Shown here piece by piece: positions 6,968-13,509 of a DNA stretch of 15,690 nt (positions are counted from its first letter, which is position 1; the number at the start of each line of letters is the position of its first letter). The translations under genes and the position numbers were made by a program. The notes beneath the pieces are model-generated. The model saw only the letters and a list, made by a program, of their open reading frames with translations. It made no database searches and was not told the origin of the DNA. Where the stretch lies: contig CAZFIO010000030.1 in NCBI GenBank assembly GCA_964519585.1, positions 1 to 15,690 on the forward strand, written 5' to 3'. This DNA comes from CAZFIO01 sp964519585. GTDB taxonomy: Bacteria > Bacillota > Clostridia > Tissierellales > Tissierellaceae.

Positions 6968-7077
6968 GAATATATGGTAGAGGAATTTTAAGCTTTTATC
7001 TCCAAAGGTTTAGCCTTATCTATAATTCTACATATACAGTCCTCACCTTCATGGAATATATGGTAGAGGAATTTTAA
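6968..7077. repeat. Pair of 24-bp exact direct repeats at the 3' end of arsR
   Basis: The same 24 bases (starting GAATATATGG, ending GGAATTTTAA) occur at 6968-6991 and 7054-7077, 86 bases apart. The 7054 copy lies within arsR, encoding KFLYHIF. The 6968 copy overlaps the arsR stop codon and joins the ACR3 remnant. It looks like a local duplication or template switch made when the operon was rearranged. Confidence 0.8.
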
Positions 7078-7320
7078 AATTTCATCATACTTATCCATAT
7101 TTAGTGAATAGTGATTCCAAAGTCCCTCTTTCCTAGTTTTAACTAGATCTAAGTCTGCCAAAACCTTCATATGGTGGGAAAGTGTAGGCTGGGTAAGTTC
7201 AAAATGTTCTAGAATATCACAGGCACATCGCTCACCACAGGACAAAATATCAATTATCTTTAGTCTATTATCATCAGATAAGGCCTTAAATATTTTTGCA
7301 TGTTCAATATAGTTTATCAT
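6988..7320 (-). CDS. arsR: ArsR-family arsenic/metal-responsive repressor
   Basis: This winged-helix repressor has 110 residues, usual for the family. The core is FKALSDDNRLKIIDIL, then CGERCACDILEHF, then QPTLSHHMKVL as recognition helix and GLWNHYSL as wing. Cys28, Cys32 and Cys34 in the DNA-binding domain match the ELCVCDL-type As(III)/Sb(III) site of classical ArsR. Cys95 and Cys97 near the C-terminus may add ligands. AGGAGG precedes the ATG at 7320. Two palindromes in the promoter are obvious operators. It heads the operon of ACR3 and arsC remnants, the CobW GTPase, the permease and the redox protein. Its stop lies within a 24-base direct repeat. Confidence 0.92.
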   Translation of the reverse strand: MINYIEHAKIFKALSDDNRLKIIDILSCGERCACDILEHFELTQPTLSHHMKVLADLDLVKTRKEGLWNHYSLNMDKYDEILKFLYHIFHEGEDCICRIIDKAKPLEIKA

Positions 7321-7330
7321 TTTTCCTCCT

Positions 7331-7385
7331 TATATAGATAGTTGTCTATATATAGTAATATAGATGATTATCTATATATTGTCAA
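7331..7385 (-). promoter_or_regulatory. arsR promoter with two ArsR-type operators
   Basis: On the minus strand TTGACA (7380-7385) and TATATT (7357-7362) are 17 bases apart. Two palindromes cover the region: ATATAGAT/ATCTATAT at 7358-7377, overlapping -10 and spacer, and TATATAGA/TCTATATA at 7331-7352, over the start site. They are centred 26 bases apart. This ATAGAT-type dyad is the usual Firmicute ArsR operator form, so metal-dependent release is expected. Confidence 0.8.
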
Positions 7386-7418
7386 TATAGATCTTCTTAT
7401 ATTGACACTCAAATCATC

Positions 7419-7622
7419 CTAGTCTAATCCATGCCTTATAGTCTGCATATCTGTTTGTTTTCCATCTGAACTTTGTCTGAATTTTTGTCTGATACCATTA
7501 TCTTTATAAAAAAATGGATGTAGAGCCTTGTAGACTCTATATCTATTTTTTTTCTTTAAAAACCCACTTTCAATTGTCCACCATTTATTATAATGATCCC
7601 TGGCTAACCATAACTTGTTCAT
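7419..7622 (-). CDS. Hypothetical protein, possibly a fragment
   Basis: This frame encodes 67 residues (MNKLWLARDHYNKWW...), rich in basic and aromatic residues, with no membrane segment or recognised motif. There is no clear ribosome site before the ATG. It lies between the arsR promoter and a decayed XRE gene, so it may be a leftover of a larger phage or mobile-element gene. I do not recognise it. Confidence 0.3.
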   Translation of the reverse strand: MNKLWLARDHYNKWWTIESGFLKKKNRYRVYKALHPFFYKDNGIRQKFRQSSDGKQTDMQTIRHGLD

Positions 7623-7636
7623 CTCATTAGATATAT

Positions 7637-7731
7637 CTACTCACTTATAAACAAGCTATCAACTGTTGTATTCAAATGCTTTGCTAAATCAAAGGCTAAC
7701 TGTAGTGATGGATCGTATTTTTCATTAGCTA
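7637..7731 (-). pseudogene. XRE repressor pseudogene (C-terminal half)
   Basis: The minus frame reads NEKYDPSLQLAFDLAKHLNT, then TVDSLFISE and stop. This is nearly identical to the C-terminal half of the intact XRE protein at 13318-13509 (KYDPSLQLAFDLAKHL...DKLFING). The DNA is also close. The N-terminal half, including the HTH, is missing. Against the intact copy the missing DNA lies exactly between two TCATT words (13403-13407 and 13506-13510), leaving one TCATT, a deletion of 103 bases. Confidence 0.9.
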
Positions 7732-7912
7732 GTCAACCACCAGACTATTATTAGGATAATAACCGTTAATATGGCCACAAGTCCGATAAATTTAACAAAG
7801 CTGCGATTTTCGTTAACCTTTGAATAAATCCTATAATAAACAAAACTATTAGGGTAATGAACCAGGTGATTTTAATAGCCTTAGCTGATATTTTTAACTC
7901 CATTTCATCCAT
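7725..7912 (-). pseudogene. Small membrane-protein pseudogene paired with the XRE remnant
   Basis: From ATG 7912 the frame reads MDEMELKISAKAIKITWFIT, then LIVLFIIGFIQ, matching the intact protein at 13509-13796, and then goes out of frame (RLTKIAALLN... and stop). The end of the gene is recognisable in another frame, finishing VWWLTS. Compared with the intact copy, 91 bases are missing between two TTTGA words (13603-13607 and 13694-13698), one of which remains. Since 91 is not a multiple of three, the gene is dead. Its start overlaps the last codons of the carbamate kinase gene. Confidence 0.88.
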
Positions 7913-8858
7913 ATTTACTTATTGTGGTTCCACTTTCACCTGCTATTGCCCCTTTAGCATTTTCCAGGGATGAAATAATTGCCACTCTACCATCTTTTGA
8001 TTGTACAAAGTCAATAGCCGCCTCTATTTTTGGTAACATACTGCCTGGGGCAAATTGTCCTTCTTCTATATATTTCAATGCTTCATTAACTGAGATTCCA
8101 TCCAGATTTATTTGGTTAGGTTTTCCAAAATTAACTGCAACTTTTTCAACTGCTGTTAAAATAAATAGGGTGTCACAATCAAGAAGATCAGCTAACTTTT
8201 GGCTTGCCAGATCCTTATCAATAACAGCGGGAATACCAACCAAGGCATTACCTCTTCTTATAGTTGGAATTCCTCCACCCCCTACTGCTATTGCTATATG
8301 TCCACTATTTACAATATCATTAATAATGTGCTTTTCAACAATATCTATAGGTTTTGGTGAAGCTACTACCCTCCTGTATCCCCTTCCTGAGTCTTCTATC
8401 ATCTCATATCCTTTTTTCTCCTTTAGCTCCTCAGCCTCCTCCCTGGTATAAAAGCCCCCTATGGGTTTGGATGGGTTTTTGAAGGCTATATCATTTTCAT
8501 CTACTACAACTTGAGTAACTAAAGACACTACAGATTTTTCAATATTTCTATTTCTTAACTCAAATGATATAGCATTTTGAAGATGATATCCTATATATCC
8601 CTGACTCATAGCACCACATTCTGCAAAAGGCATCTCAGGTGTCTTTTCATCAATATTTGACGCAATCTCAAAGGCAGAGTTAATCATACCTATTTGGGGG
8701 CCATTTCCATGGGCCAATACTACTGTATAGCCTTCCTCTATTAGGTCTACTATAGGCTTAGCAGTTTCCTTAACCAATTCCAATTGTTCCTTGGGGCTGT
8801 TCCCTAGAGCATTGCCACCTAATGCTATCATTATCTTTCTCACTATTACAACTCCCAT
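7905..8858 (-). CDS. arcC: Carbamate kinase
   Basis: This protein of about 312-317 residues has the full carbamate kinase pattern: IALGGNALG at the N-terminus, AHGNGPQIG, PFAECGAMSQGYIGY, SPKPIDIVE, VGGGGIP, DKDLAS and the C-terminal GESGTTIS. It interconverts carbamoyl phosphate plus ADP with carbamate plus ATP, yielding ATP at the end of arginine deiminase, agmatine or purine/creatinine catabolism. ATG 8858 and GTG 8843 are both possible; GGGAG 8 bases before the GTG favours 8843. No ornithine carbamoyltransferase or deiminase lies nearby, so its pathway is not shown here. Its last codons and stop run into the start of the membrane-protein pseudogene, suggesting that insertion of that module altered its 3' end. 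Confidence 0.93.
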   Translation of the reverse strand: MGVVIVRKIMIALGGNALGNSPKEQLELVKETAKPIVDLIEEGYTVVLAHGNGPQIGMINSAFEIASNIDEKTPEMPFAECGAMSQGYIGYHLQNAISFELRNRNIEKSVVSLVTQVVVDENDIAFKNPSKPIGGFYTREEAEELKEKKGYEMIEDSGRGYRRVVASPKPIDIVEKHIINDIVNSGHIAIAVGGGGIPTIRRGNALVGIPAVIDKDLASQKLADLLDCDTLFILTAVEKVAVNFGKPNQINLDGISVNEALKYIEEGQFAPGSMLPKIEAAIDFVQSKDGRVAIISSLENAKGAIAGESGTTISKYG

Positions 8859-9205
8859 CCATTAATATTCTCATTCTTCATATACGAATATTATTCCTGG
8901 GGCTATATCTACTTCTAGACTAGCCCATAGTCTATTCTATTTTATTATACATAATTAGGATATTATATTCACCATTAAAAAATAAAACTTATCTGCTAGG
9001 GCAACCAAACAACTGGCGCAGTTATTAGAACATCCACTGCCATTTTTTCTAGACTAGTGCCTGCTGATAGGTTTTATCAAACTCATTTATTGCCTTAATA
9101 AAGCATTCCATGGGACTAAGTTTTTTAGTCTTACAGGTTTTTTTAATATTATATAATAACCTTTGCTATATATATATAATATACTATCCTTAAGGGGTGA
9201 CCAAA
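8859..9205. other. Intergenic region with possible degraded coding remnants
   Basis: No intact gene. A GGGCTA/TAGCCC stem lies at 8900-8926 in the presumed arcC leader. On the minus strand between about 9150 and 8985 there are protein-like pieces broken by a stop and frame change: TCKTKKLSPMECFIKAINEF and then NGSGCSNNCASCLVALADK, the latter a Cys-rich C-x3-C-x2-C segment. These may be the end of a lost gene. A TATA-rich stretch at 9168-9182 probably holds the promoter of the downstream CDF gene. Confidence 0.35.
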
Positions 9206-10111
9206 ATGAACAAGGAATTAATTCAATCTAATCAAGCAAGAAAAGTTACCTTAATTGGGTTTTTTGTTAATGCTCTATTAACTATATTTAAGCTAGTTGC
9301 TGGCTTTGTTGGAAAAAGTGGTGCAATGATAGCTGATGCGGTTCATTCTTTATCTGATTTCTTGACCGATATTGTAGTATTAGTTGGTTTTAAACTAAGA
9401 TCTAAACCTGAAGATGAATGCCACAATTATGGGCATGATAAATATGAAACCTTGGCTACTGTAATAATTAGTGTTGCTTTAGCCATTGTCGGTTATCAAA
9501 TTCTAAGATCTGGCATTGTCAACATTTTGACAGTAATCAAGGGAGGTAATCTAGCCAAGCCTAGATTAATTGCCTTGATTACTGCTATAATATCAATCAT
9601 CTCCAAAGAATTATTATATAGGTATACTGTGGCTGCTGGTAAACAGATAGATAGTCCTTCTTTTATTGCCAATGCATGGCACCATAGATCTGATGCACTT
9701 TCATCAATTGGCACTATGGTTGGAATAGGTGGTTCAATAATCTTAGGCCAGCGATGGACAATACTAGATCCAATTGCCTCAATAATTGTCAGCTTATTCA
9801 TCTTTAAAGTATCCTTTGATATCTTTATGCCATCAATAAATGAACTTTTAGAAAAGTCTTTAGATAGTGAGGAAAGGAGCCAGATAAAAACAATTTTTAA
9901 TAAATCCCATGGTGTTAAAGATTACCACCAGTTAAGAACCAGAAGGGTAGGGACCAAGGCTGTAATTGAAAGTCATATATTAGTGAACAAAAACCTAAAT
10001 ATCAAGGATGCTCACCAGATATCTGTTGATATTGAAAATAAAATCAGGAATTTGCTTGGTGAAAATTCTATTGTAACTATTCATATTGAGCCAGATACGC
10101 TAGAAGGATAA
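9206..10111 (+). CDS. CDF-family divalent cation exporter
   Basis: This protein has about 301 residues from ATG 9206, with AAGGGGTGA just upstream; a GTG at 9197 falls inside that ribosome site. It has six predicted membrane segments and the paired CDF metal sites: HSLSD (His47, Asp51) in the second helix region and HHRSDALSS in the fifth. YGHDKYE occurs between segments, and the C-terminal cytoplasmic domain (about residues 205-300) carries the DAHQISVDIE and IHIEP wording of the ferredoxin-like dimerising fold. CDF proteins export Zn, Fe, Mn or Co in exchange for protons. The sequence resembles the FieF/MamB-like branch, but the metal cannot be assigned. No dedicated regulator is adjacent. 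Confidence 0.92.
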   Translation: MNKELIQSNQARKVTLIGFFVNALLTIFKLVAGFVGKSGAMIADAVHSLSDFLTDIVVLVGFKLRSKPEDECHNYGHDKYETLATVIISVALAIVGYQILRSGIVNILTVIKGGNLAKPRLIALITAIISIISKELLYRYTVAAGKQIDSPSFIANAWHHRSDALSSIGTMVGIGGSIILGQRWTILDPIASIIVSLFIFKVSFDIFMPSINELLEKSLDSEERSQIKTIFNKSHGVKDYHQLRTRRVGTKAVIESHILVNKNLNIKDAHQISVDIENKIRNLLGENSIVTIHIEPDTLEG

Positions 10112-10145
10112 AATTTAATAGTAAGAAAATTTAGCTGGATTACGA

Positions 10146-10174
10146 TTGACATAAGGCCTATATGGGCTTGTAAA
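10146..10174 (+). promoter_or_regulatory. Candidate promoter downstream of the CDF gene
   Basis: A perfect TTGACA (10146-10151) lies 17 bases before TGTAAA (10169-10174). No protein start follows before the terminator at 10280, so it may drive a short noncoding RNA. Confidence 0.4.
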
Positions 10175-10176
10175 GT

Positions 10177-10279
10177 GGGACAGCAAAGCTATCCCCTAGA
10201 TTTCACAAGCATTGTTACAACCCCTTCTCTTGTAAGTGAAATATAAGGACTATTTCAGTAAACAACTTTGGAAAATGAA
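10177..10279 (+). ncRNA. Possible small structured RNA, unassigned
   Basis: Between the candidate promoter and a strong terminator there is a hairpin at 10177-10195 (GGGACAGC-AAA-GCTATCCC, one mismatch). It is enclosed by a second pairing of GCTTGT (10166-10171) with ACAAGC. GGGACAGCAAAGCTA recalls the core of cyclic-di-GMP-I riboswitches, but the matching tetraloop-receptor half is not visible. This is a guess from structure only. Confidence 0.25.
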
Positions 10280-10318
10280 AAGGATTATTCAATTTAAAAA
10301 TAGAATAATCCTTTTTTC
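10280..10318. terminator. Bidirectional intrinsic terminator between convergent units
   Basis: AAGGATTATTC (10280-10290) pairs perfectly with GAATAATCCTT (10303-10313) around a 12-base loop. TTTT follows on the plus strand and a T-rich run follows on the minus strand. It can end both the CDF unit and the permease operon from the right. Confidence 0.88.
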
Positions 10319-10422
10319 TTATCTTTAAGTTTATAGTTTGGTCTCTACATACTTTTAAACATTTTCTAGTATGCTTTGCCAGCTTCTTTTTTGAAAAGTC
10401 TTTTTTATTTCCCCTAAGGAAA

Positions 10423-10953
10423 TCACATATTACTTGCTAGTTTGTAAATTTCTTCCTTATCCTTTTCATTAAGTAAGTGATTAAGTAGATAAGAGATAAT
10501 GAATATACCTGGAATACTAATTATTAATCTGGTTATGGCAAATTTCGAACCCATTGATGAAAGTTCAAACAAAAACATAGGAATTTTCGTAGTTGACCAT
10601 GCTCCTATAAATATAAAGATATTTGTAAGCTTAACCCCTTTTTTCATAAACACTGCAGCCACTGGAAAAGCTCCATATAAAGGACCTGCAGCTGCAGAAC
10701 CAATGAATATTGAAATCAATACTCCTTTCAATCCTGAGCCTTCACCCATATATTTACTCATTACATCCTTTGGCACCCATTCATCAAGAAGTCCCATAAG
10801 AACAAATATTGGAGGAAGAATTATTATCATTTCCTTAAAGCTCATCCATACAGTATCTATTGCTTTTAAACCCATTTCTTTACTGAATATATAAGTTACA
10901 AGAATAATAATTGAGGCTATTATAAAGGTTCTAAACTTTTTTAAATTTTCCAT
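10423..10953 (-). CDS. Half-size DUF318-like permease, second subunit
   Basis: This membrane protein of about 176 residues has four to five hydrophobic segments. A conserved loop GSAAAGPLYGAFPVAAVFMK lies mid-protein, followed by TNIFIFIGAWSTTKIPM. It corresponds to one half of a COG0701 permease. The site that carries CSCSS in the full-length permease (4674-5678) has no cysteine here. The ATG at 10953 lies one base after the upstream subunit's stop; a TTG at 10962 would overlap it and has AAAGG nearer. The two subunits probably assemble as a heterodimer equal to one full permease. Substrate unknown. Confidence 0.75.
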   Translation of the reverse strand: MENLKKFRTFIIASIIILVTYIFSKEMGLKAIDTVWMSFKEMIIILPPIFVLMGLLDEWVPKDVMSKYMGEGSGLKGVLISIFIGSAAAGPLYGAFPVAAVFMKKGVKLTNIFIFIGAWSTTKIPMFLFELSSMGSKFAITRLIISIPGIFIISYLLNHLLNEKDKEEIYKLASNM

Positions 10954-10954
10954 A

Positions 10955-11434
10955 TTAACCAACTACCTTTCCAATAATAAATGCTACAATAAACGAGAAA
11001 ATAAACGCAAAGAGGTTTCTTAGTATTGTTGTTTTCTTCCCAAAAAACTTGATTTCAATAGGCATCGTAATTACCCCTACCATCATTAAAGATGAAATAA
11101 ATGCACCCAATTGCATATATCCTGCACCATTTTGGAGTAATATTGCAGCTGTTGGGAAGGCAATAAATCCCGGAATTAAAGTTACAGCGCCAACAGTTGC
11201 AGCTAATAATATCCCTAAAAGTCCGGAAGAATCTCCAATAAACCTTCCTATTGTTTCGGGATTTAGAAAAGCAATAATAATCCCCACTGTAGTAATGATA
11301 CCTAGCATTGGTGGAAGGATATTTGCAAAAGACTTCCAGCCTTTTTTTAGAGATATCATGGTTTTATTTTTATCTTTATAAAAAGATATTACTAAAAGAA
11401 TAATTGTAATTAAGTAAAGTATTTTGTTTTGCAT
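10955..11434 (-). CDS. Half-size DUF318-like permease, first subunit
   Basis: This 159-residue membrane protein has about five hydrophobic segments. After a first helix comes a basic loop (FYKDKNKTMISLKKGWK), then LPPMLGIITTVGIIIAF, a loop with GAVTLIPGFIAFPTAAILLQ and a final SFIVAFIIGKVVG helix. The GPGF-x-AFP-like loop parallels GPLYGAFPVA in the next gene, showing that the two proteins are repeats of the same fold. GGAGG stands before the ATG, and the gene begins 4 bases after the PadR stop. The arrangement is a split permease under its own PadR-type regulator. Confidence 0.78.
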   Translation of the reverse strand: MQNKILYLITIILLVISFYKDKNKTMISLKKGWKSFANILPPMLGIITTVGIIIAFLNPETIGRFIGDSSGLLGILLAATVGAVTLIPGFIAFPTAAILLQNGAGYMQLGAFISSLMMVGVITMPIEIKFFGKKTTILRNLFAFIFSFIVAFIIGKVVG

Positions 11435-11438
11435 AATA

Positions 11439-11771
11439 CTAATCCTCCAGATTTGAATTTAAATTTATTATAGTGTCAATATGTTTACGACGCTCCTTTA
11501 ATAATTCCAGCATATGATTTGTTTCGGTAACTCCTTTTTCATTTATACGATAAATCCTTTTGTTTGGACCATCATTGCTATCTTCCCAGTATGAATCAAT
11601 AAGTCCTTTACTTTCAAGATTTCTCAAGGCTCTGTATATAAGGCCAATGTTTACACTTTTATCAATTAAGTTATACATAATCAAATCATTTGCTAACTTA
11701 TAACCATAACCATCATCTTTTCTTAGTAATGTAAGAAGTGACAATTCAATTATTCTACCAAATCTATGCAT
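11439..11771 (-). CDS. PadR-like transcriptional regulator of the split permease
   Basis: This winged-helix protein has about 110 residues. It reads IIELSLLTLLRKDDGYGYKL, then NIGLIYRALRNLESKGLIDS (recognition helix), the wing GPNKRIYRINEKG, and a C-terminal helix ending in IINLNSNLED. These are PadR-family hallmarks. I chose ATG 11771 because AAAGGTG lies 7 bases before it; an ATG at 11789 lacks a ribosome site. The gene is first in a tight three-gene operon with the two permease halves, so it most likely represses that operon. It differs clearly from the other PadR protein at 474-803. The inducing ligand is unknown. Confidence 0.87.
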   Translation of the reverse strand: MHRFGRIIELSLLTLLRKDDGYGYKLANDLIMYNLIDKSVNIGLIYRALRNLESKGLIDSYWEDSNDGPNKRIYRINEKGVTETNHMLELLKERRKHIDTIINLNSNLED

Positions 11772-11807
11772 AATTTCACCTTTCTTCATAAAATTCTTAT
11801 GCTATAT

Positions 11808-11836
11808 ACAATACACATATATTCACAAAATGTCAA
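11808..11836 (-). promoter_or_regulatory. Promoter of the PadR/split-permease operon
   Basis: On the minus strand TTGACA (11831-11836) is 17 bases before TATTGT (11808-11813). The region around the -10 reads ATATACAATA on the plus strand. The same word occurs on the minus strand at the other PadR promoter, so it may be part of a PadR operator. Confidence 0.55.
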
Positions 11837-12302
11837 TAGTGTTTTTACGTCGGCATCCTACCCTAATAAAAAACATTTTTTTTAAAAATATTATCTTTTA
11901 CTAAAATAAGATGACATTAATCTCTAACTTTTTCTGTCTTTGGACATAAAAAAGGGCAAAGTTTATTTGGTCTTGACCGACCTAAACTTTGCCCTTGATA
12001 TACTTTCTGTTTAATTTAAAAAAATCTAATCTAGATGCAGGAAATTTTCATCCCATCCTCTACCGGAATTTGTCATAATCGCTACTGTGAAAAACTCACA
12101 TAAAACCCATTATAAATTCAAAAACTCATAAATAATTCGGTTTTGCGTATTTACTATTTTATCACTACTATAATTTAGAAGAATTTCGTTAGCACATACA
12201 TTATTTCTAGTGATAATATTACAGTAAATTTTGTAACAAAAAGCACAATTTTAATAAAAATAAACACGATATAAAAAACCTCTGACTTTTAATCTATAAC
12301 AT
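11837..12302. other. AT-rich intergenic region
   Basis: No gene is supported in either direction. It contains copy B of the hairpin repeat (11950-11996). The remaining 300 bases up to 12302 are low-complexity AT-rich sequence. Confidence 0.5.
11950..11996 (-). repeat. Hairpin repeat copy B
   Basis: Perfect 12-bp arms GGGCAAAGTTTA (11954-11965) and TAAACTTTGCCC (11983-11994) enclose TTTGGTCTTGACCGACC. On the minus strand the stem is followed by TTTTTT. It lies about 310 bases downstream of the nucleotidyltransferase/partner operon and could terminate it. It is the best-formed of the three copies. Confidence 0.8.
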
Positions 12303-12683
12303 CTAAACTCTTGTAATTGAATCTAATTCAAAATAAATATTTCTCCTTCTAAATGGTGAAGGACTTTCAATTTGTAATTTAAGTCTCTCAAAGTCATTTA
12401 TTCTTTTGGAATGGTAATAGGGCTTGTTAAATTGTAATCTCTTATCCCTTATCCATTTAGGAATTTCAAGTTCATGTATTTGAAAATAATAATCAATTAA
12501 ACTGGATACCTTTGTTAAATATATTATTTCATCATTAGTGCATAAATCTAAATTTATATCTTCCTTTTTTAGACTATCTATAAAGTTTAAATCTTTATAT
12601 TTTAACAATTCTAGTAATTCATTTATACTTGTATCCTCATCTGGGTAATTAAATAACTTTTTTATATATTTATTCCCAATCAT
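12303..12683 (-). CDS. Partner protein of a nucleotidyltransferase, unknown function
   Basis: This 126-residue soluble, charged protein has a Leu/Lys-rich N-terminal half with NELLELLKYKD and a C-terminal segment IPKWIRDKRLQFNKPYYHS ending SPFRRRNIYFELDSITRV. I recall no named domain, but such small proteins with a 'W-RD-RL-F-KPYY' and 'PAPFR-N-YFE' tail often accompany DUF6036-type nucleotidyltransferases. It overlaps the nucleotidyltransferase gene by 14 bases, so the two are co-translated and probably interact, for instance as antitoxin and toxin. That role is inferred. No signal peptide or membrane segment. Confidence 0.75.
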   Translation of the reverse strand: MIGNKYIKKLFNYPDEDTSINELLELLKYKDLNFIDSLKKEDINLDLCTNDEIIYLTKVSSLIDYYFQIHELEIPKWIRDKRLQFNKPYYHSKRINDFERLKLQIESPSPFRRRNIYFELDSITRV

Positions 12684-13239
12684 AACCTAAATCCTCTCCT
12701 AGATATTTTATAAATCTGATCTGTCTTTCTCCGATTAATGACAAAGGTAAATATTTCTCTACCACGCTTAGTAATTCTTCTTTTGTCCTAATATTTAAAT
12801 CTCTACATAATATAAAAGCATCTATAAAATCCTTTGCCGGTTCTGGTCTTGCAGCTAGTACTTTCATTGCCAATAGCTGTTCAGCTTTAGGTTTTAGTAT
12901 TTTAAGATTTGAGTATAACTTATAAGTTTCTTTATCTTCCTTGATTATCGACTTTAGGGGTTCTTTTATCTCTTCATTTATCCAGTTTTTTGGCAGATTA
13001 AATGTGAATTTAGTCATTTCAAGTATATTCTCTAATAGGTTTTGATTAACATTACTGAACACACAATCAATATCTCTAGTAGCTGGTCTATTATCATAAA
13101 CCATTGTCATGACTGTGCCACCATAAATAGTTAATTCAAGTTGTAATTGATTCTCTTTTAATCTTTCATTAAGATAATCAAATATTTGAAGCAATTTATC
13201 TCTATCCATAAGCATATTATTGAATTTACCCATACCCAT
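12670..13239 (-). CDS. DUF6036/AbiEii-like nucleotidyltransferase
   Basis: This protein of about 187-189 residues has a minimal nucleotidyltransferase core: IYGGTVMTMVYDNRPATRDID, where Gly40-Gly41 and Asp56/Asp58 correspond to the GG...DxD catalytic site. A helical C-terminal part follows with LKPKAEQLLAMKVLAARPE and KDFIDAFIL, as in DUF6036 and AbiEii proteins. Family members include toxins that add nucleotides to tRNA or other targets. Several ATGs are possible: 13239 follows GGGGG directly, and 13233 has better spacing to it. It overlaps the partner gene by 14 bases. An XRE repressor lies 78 bases upstream. A toxin-antitoxin or phage-defence role is likely but inferred. Confidence 0.82.
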   Translation of the reverse strand: MGMGKFNNMLMDRDKLLQIFDYLNERLKENQLQLELTIYGGTVMTMVYDNRPATRDIDCVFSNVNQNLLENILEMTKFTFNLPKNWINEEIKEPLKSIIKEDKETYKLYSNLKILKPKAEQLLAMKVLAARPEPAKDFIDAFILCRDLNIRTKEELLSVVEKYLPLSLIGERQIRFIKYLGEDLGYDWE

Positions 13240-13317
13240 ACCCCCGAATTATAAGTTAATCTTTATATTAATTATATCATACAAGTATTCCCTATAAGCA
13301 TTTTATCTAGTTTTTAT

Positions 13318-13509
13318 TTACCCATTTATAAATAGCTTATCAACTGTTGTATTCAGATGTTTTGCTAAGTCAAAGGCTAACTGTAATGATGGATCATATT
13401 TATCATTCTCAATTGCATTAATAGTTTGCCTAGTAACTTTACATAAATCAGCTAATTCTGCCTGAGATATCTTTTTATTTTTCCGTAATTCTTTAATATT
13501 ATTTCTCAT
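13318..13509 (-). CDS. XRE-family HTH regulator (intact copy)
   Basis: This compact 63-residue protein is almost entirely an HTH_3 domain: IKELRKNKKISQAELADLCK, then VTRQTINAIEND as recognition helix, then DPSLQLAFDLAKHLNTTVDKLF. It resembles the short YozG-like regulators encoded next to small membrane proteins. Its ATG overlaps the stop of the membrane-protein gene (TAATG), so the two are translationally coupled. One remnant of the same repressor lies at 2901-2969 and one of the pair at 7637-7912, so the module is repeated locally. It probably controls its own operon. Confidence 0.92.
   Translation of the reverse strand: MRNNIKELRKNKKISQAELADLCKVTRQTINAIENDKYDPSLQLAFDLAKHLNTTVDKLFING

Noticed and set aside
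6793..7077. Plus-strand ORF of 94 codons
   Set aside because: It is the antisense of the ACR3 remnant and the arsR end; the minus-strand reading matches known families.
7924..8451. Plus-strand ORF of 175 codons
   Set aside because: It lies wholly within carbamate kinase on the opposite strand and has no ribosome site.
10166..10260. Cyclic-di-GMP-I riboswitch
   Set aside because: Only one core word resembles it; the conserved GGCAAACC and AGCCGGGTTGCC-type partners are not found, and no plus-strand gene follows.
10499..11381. Plus-strand ORFs of 110 and 131 codons
   Set aside because: They are antisense to the two permease halves, which have ribosome sites and membrane-protein composition.
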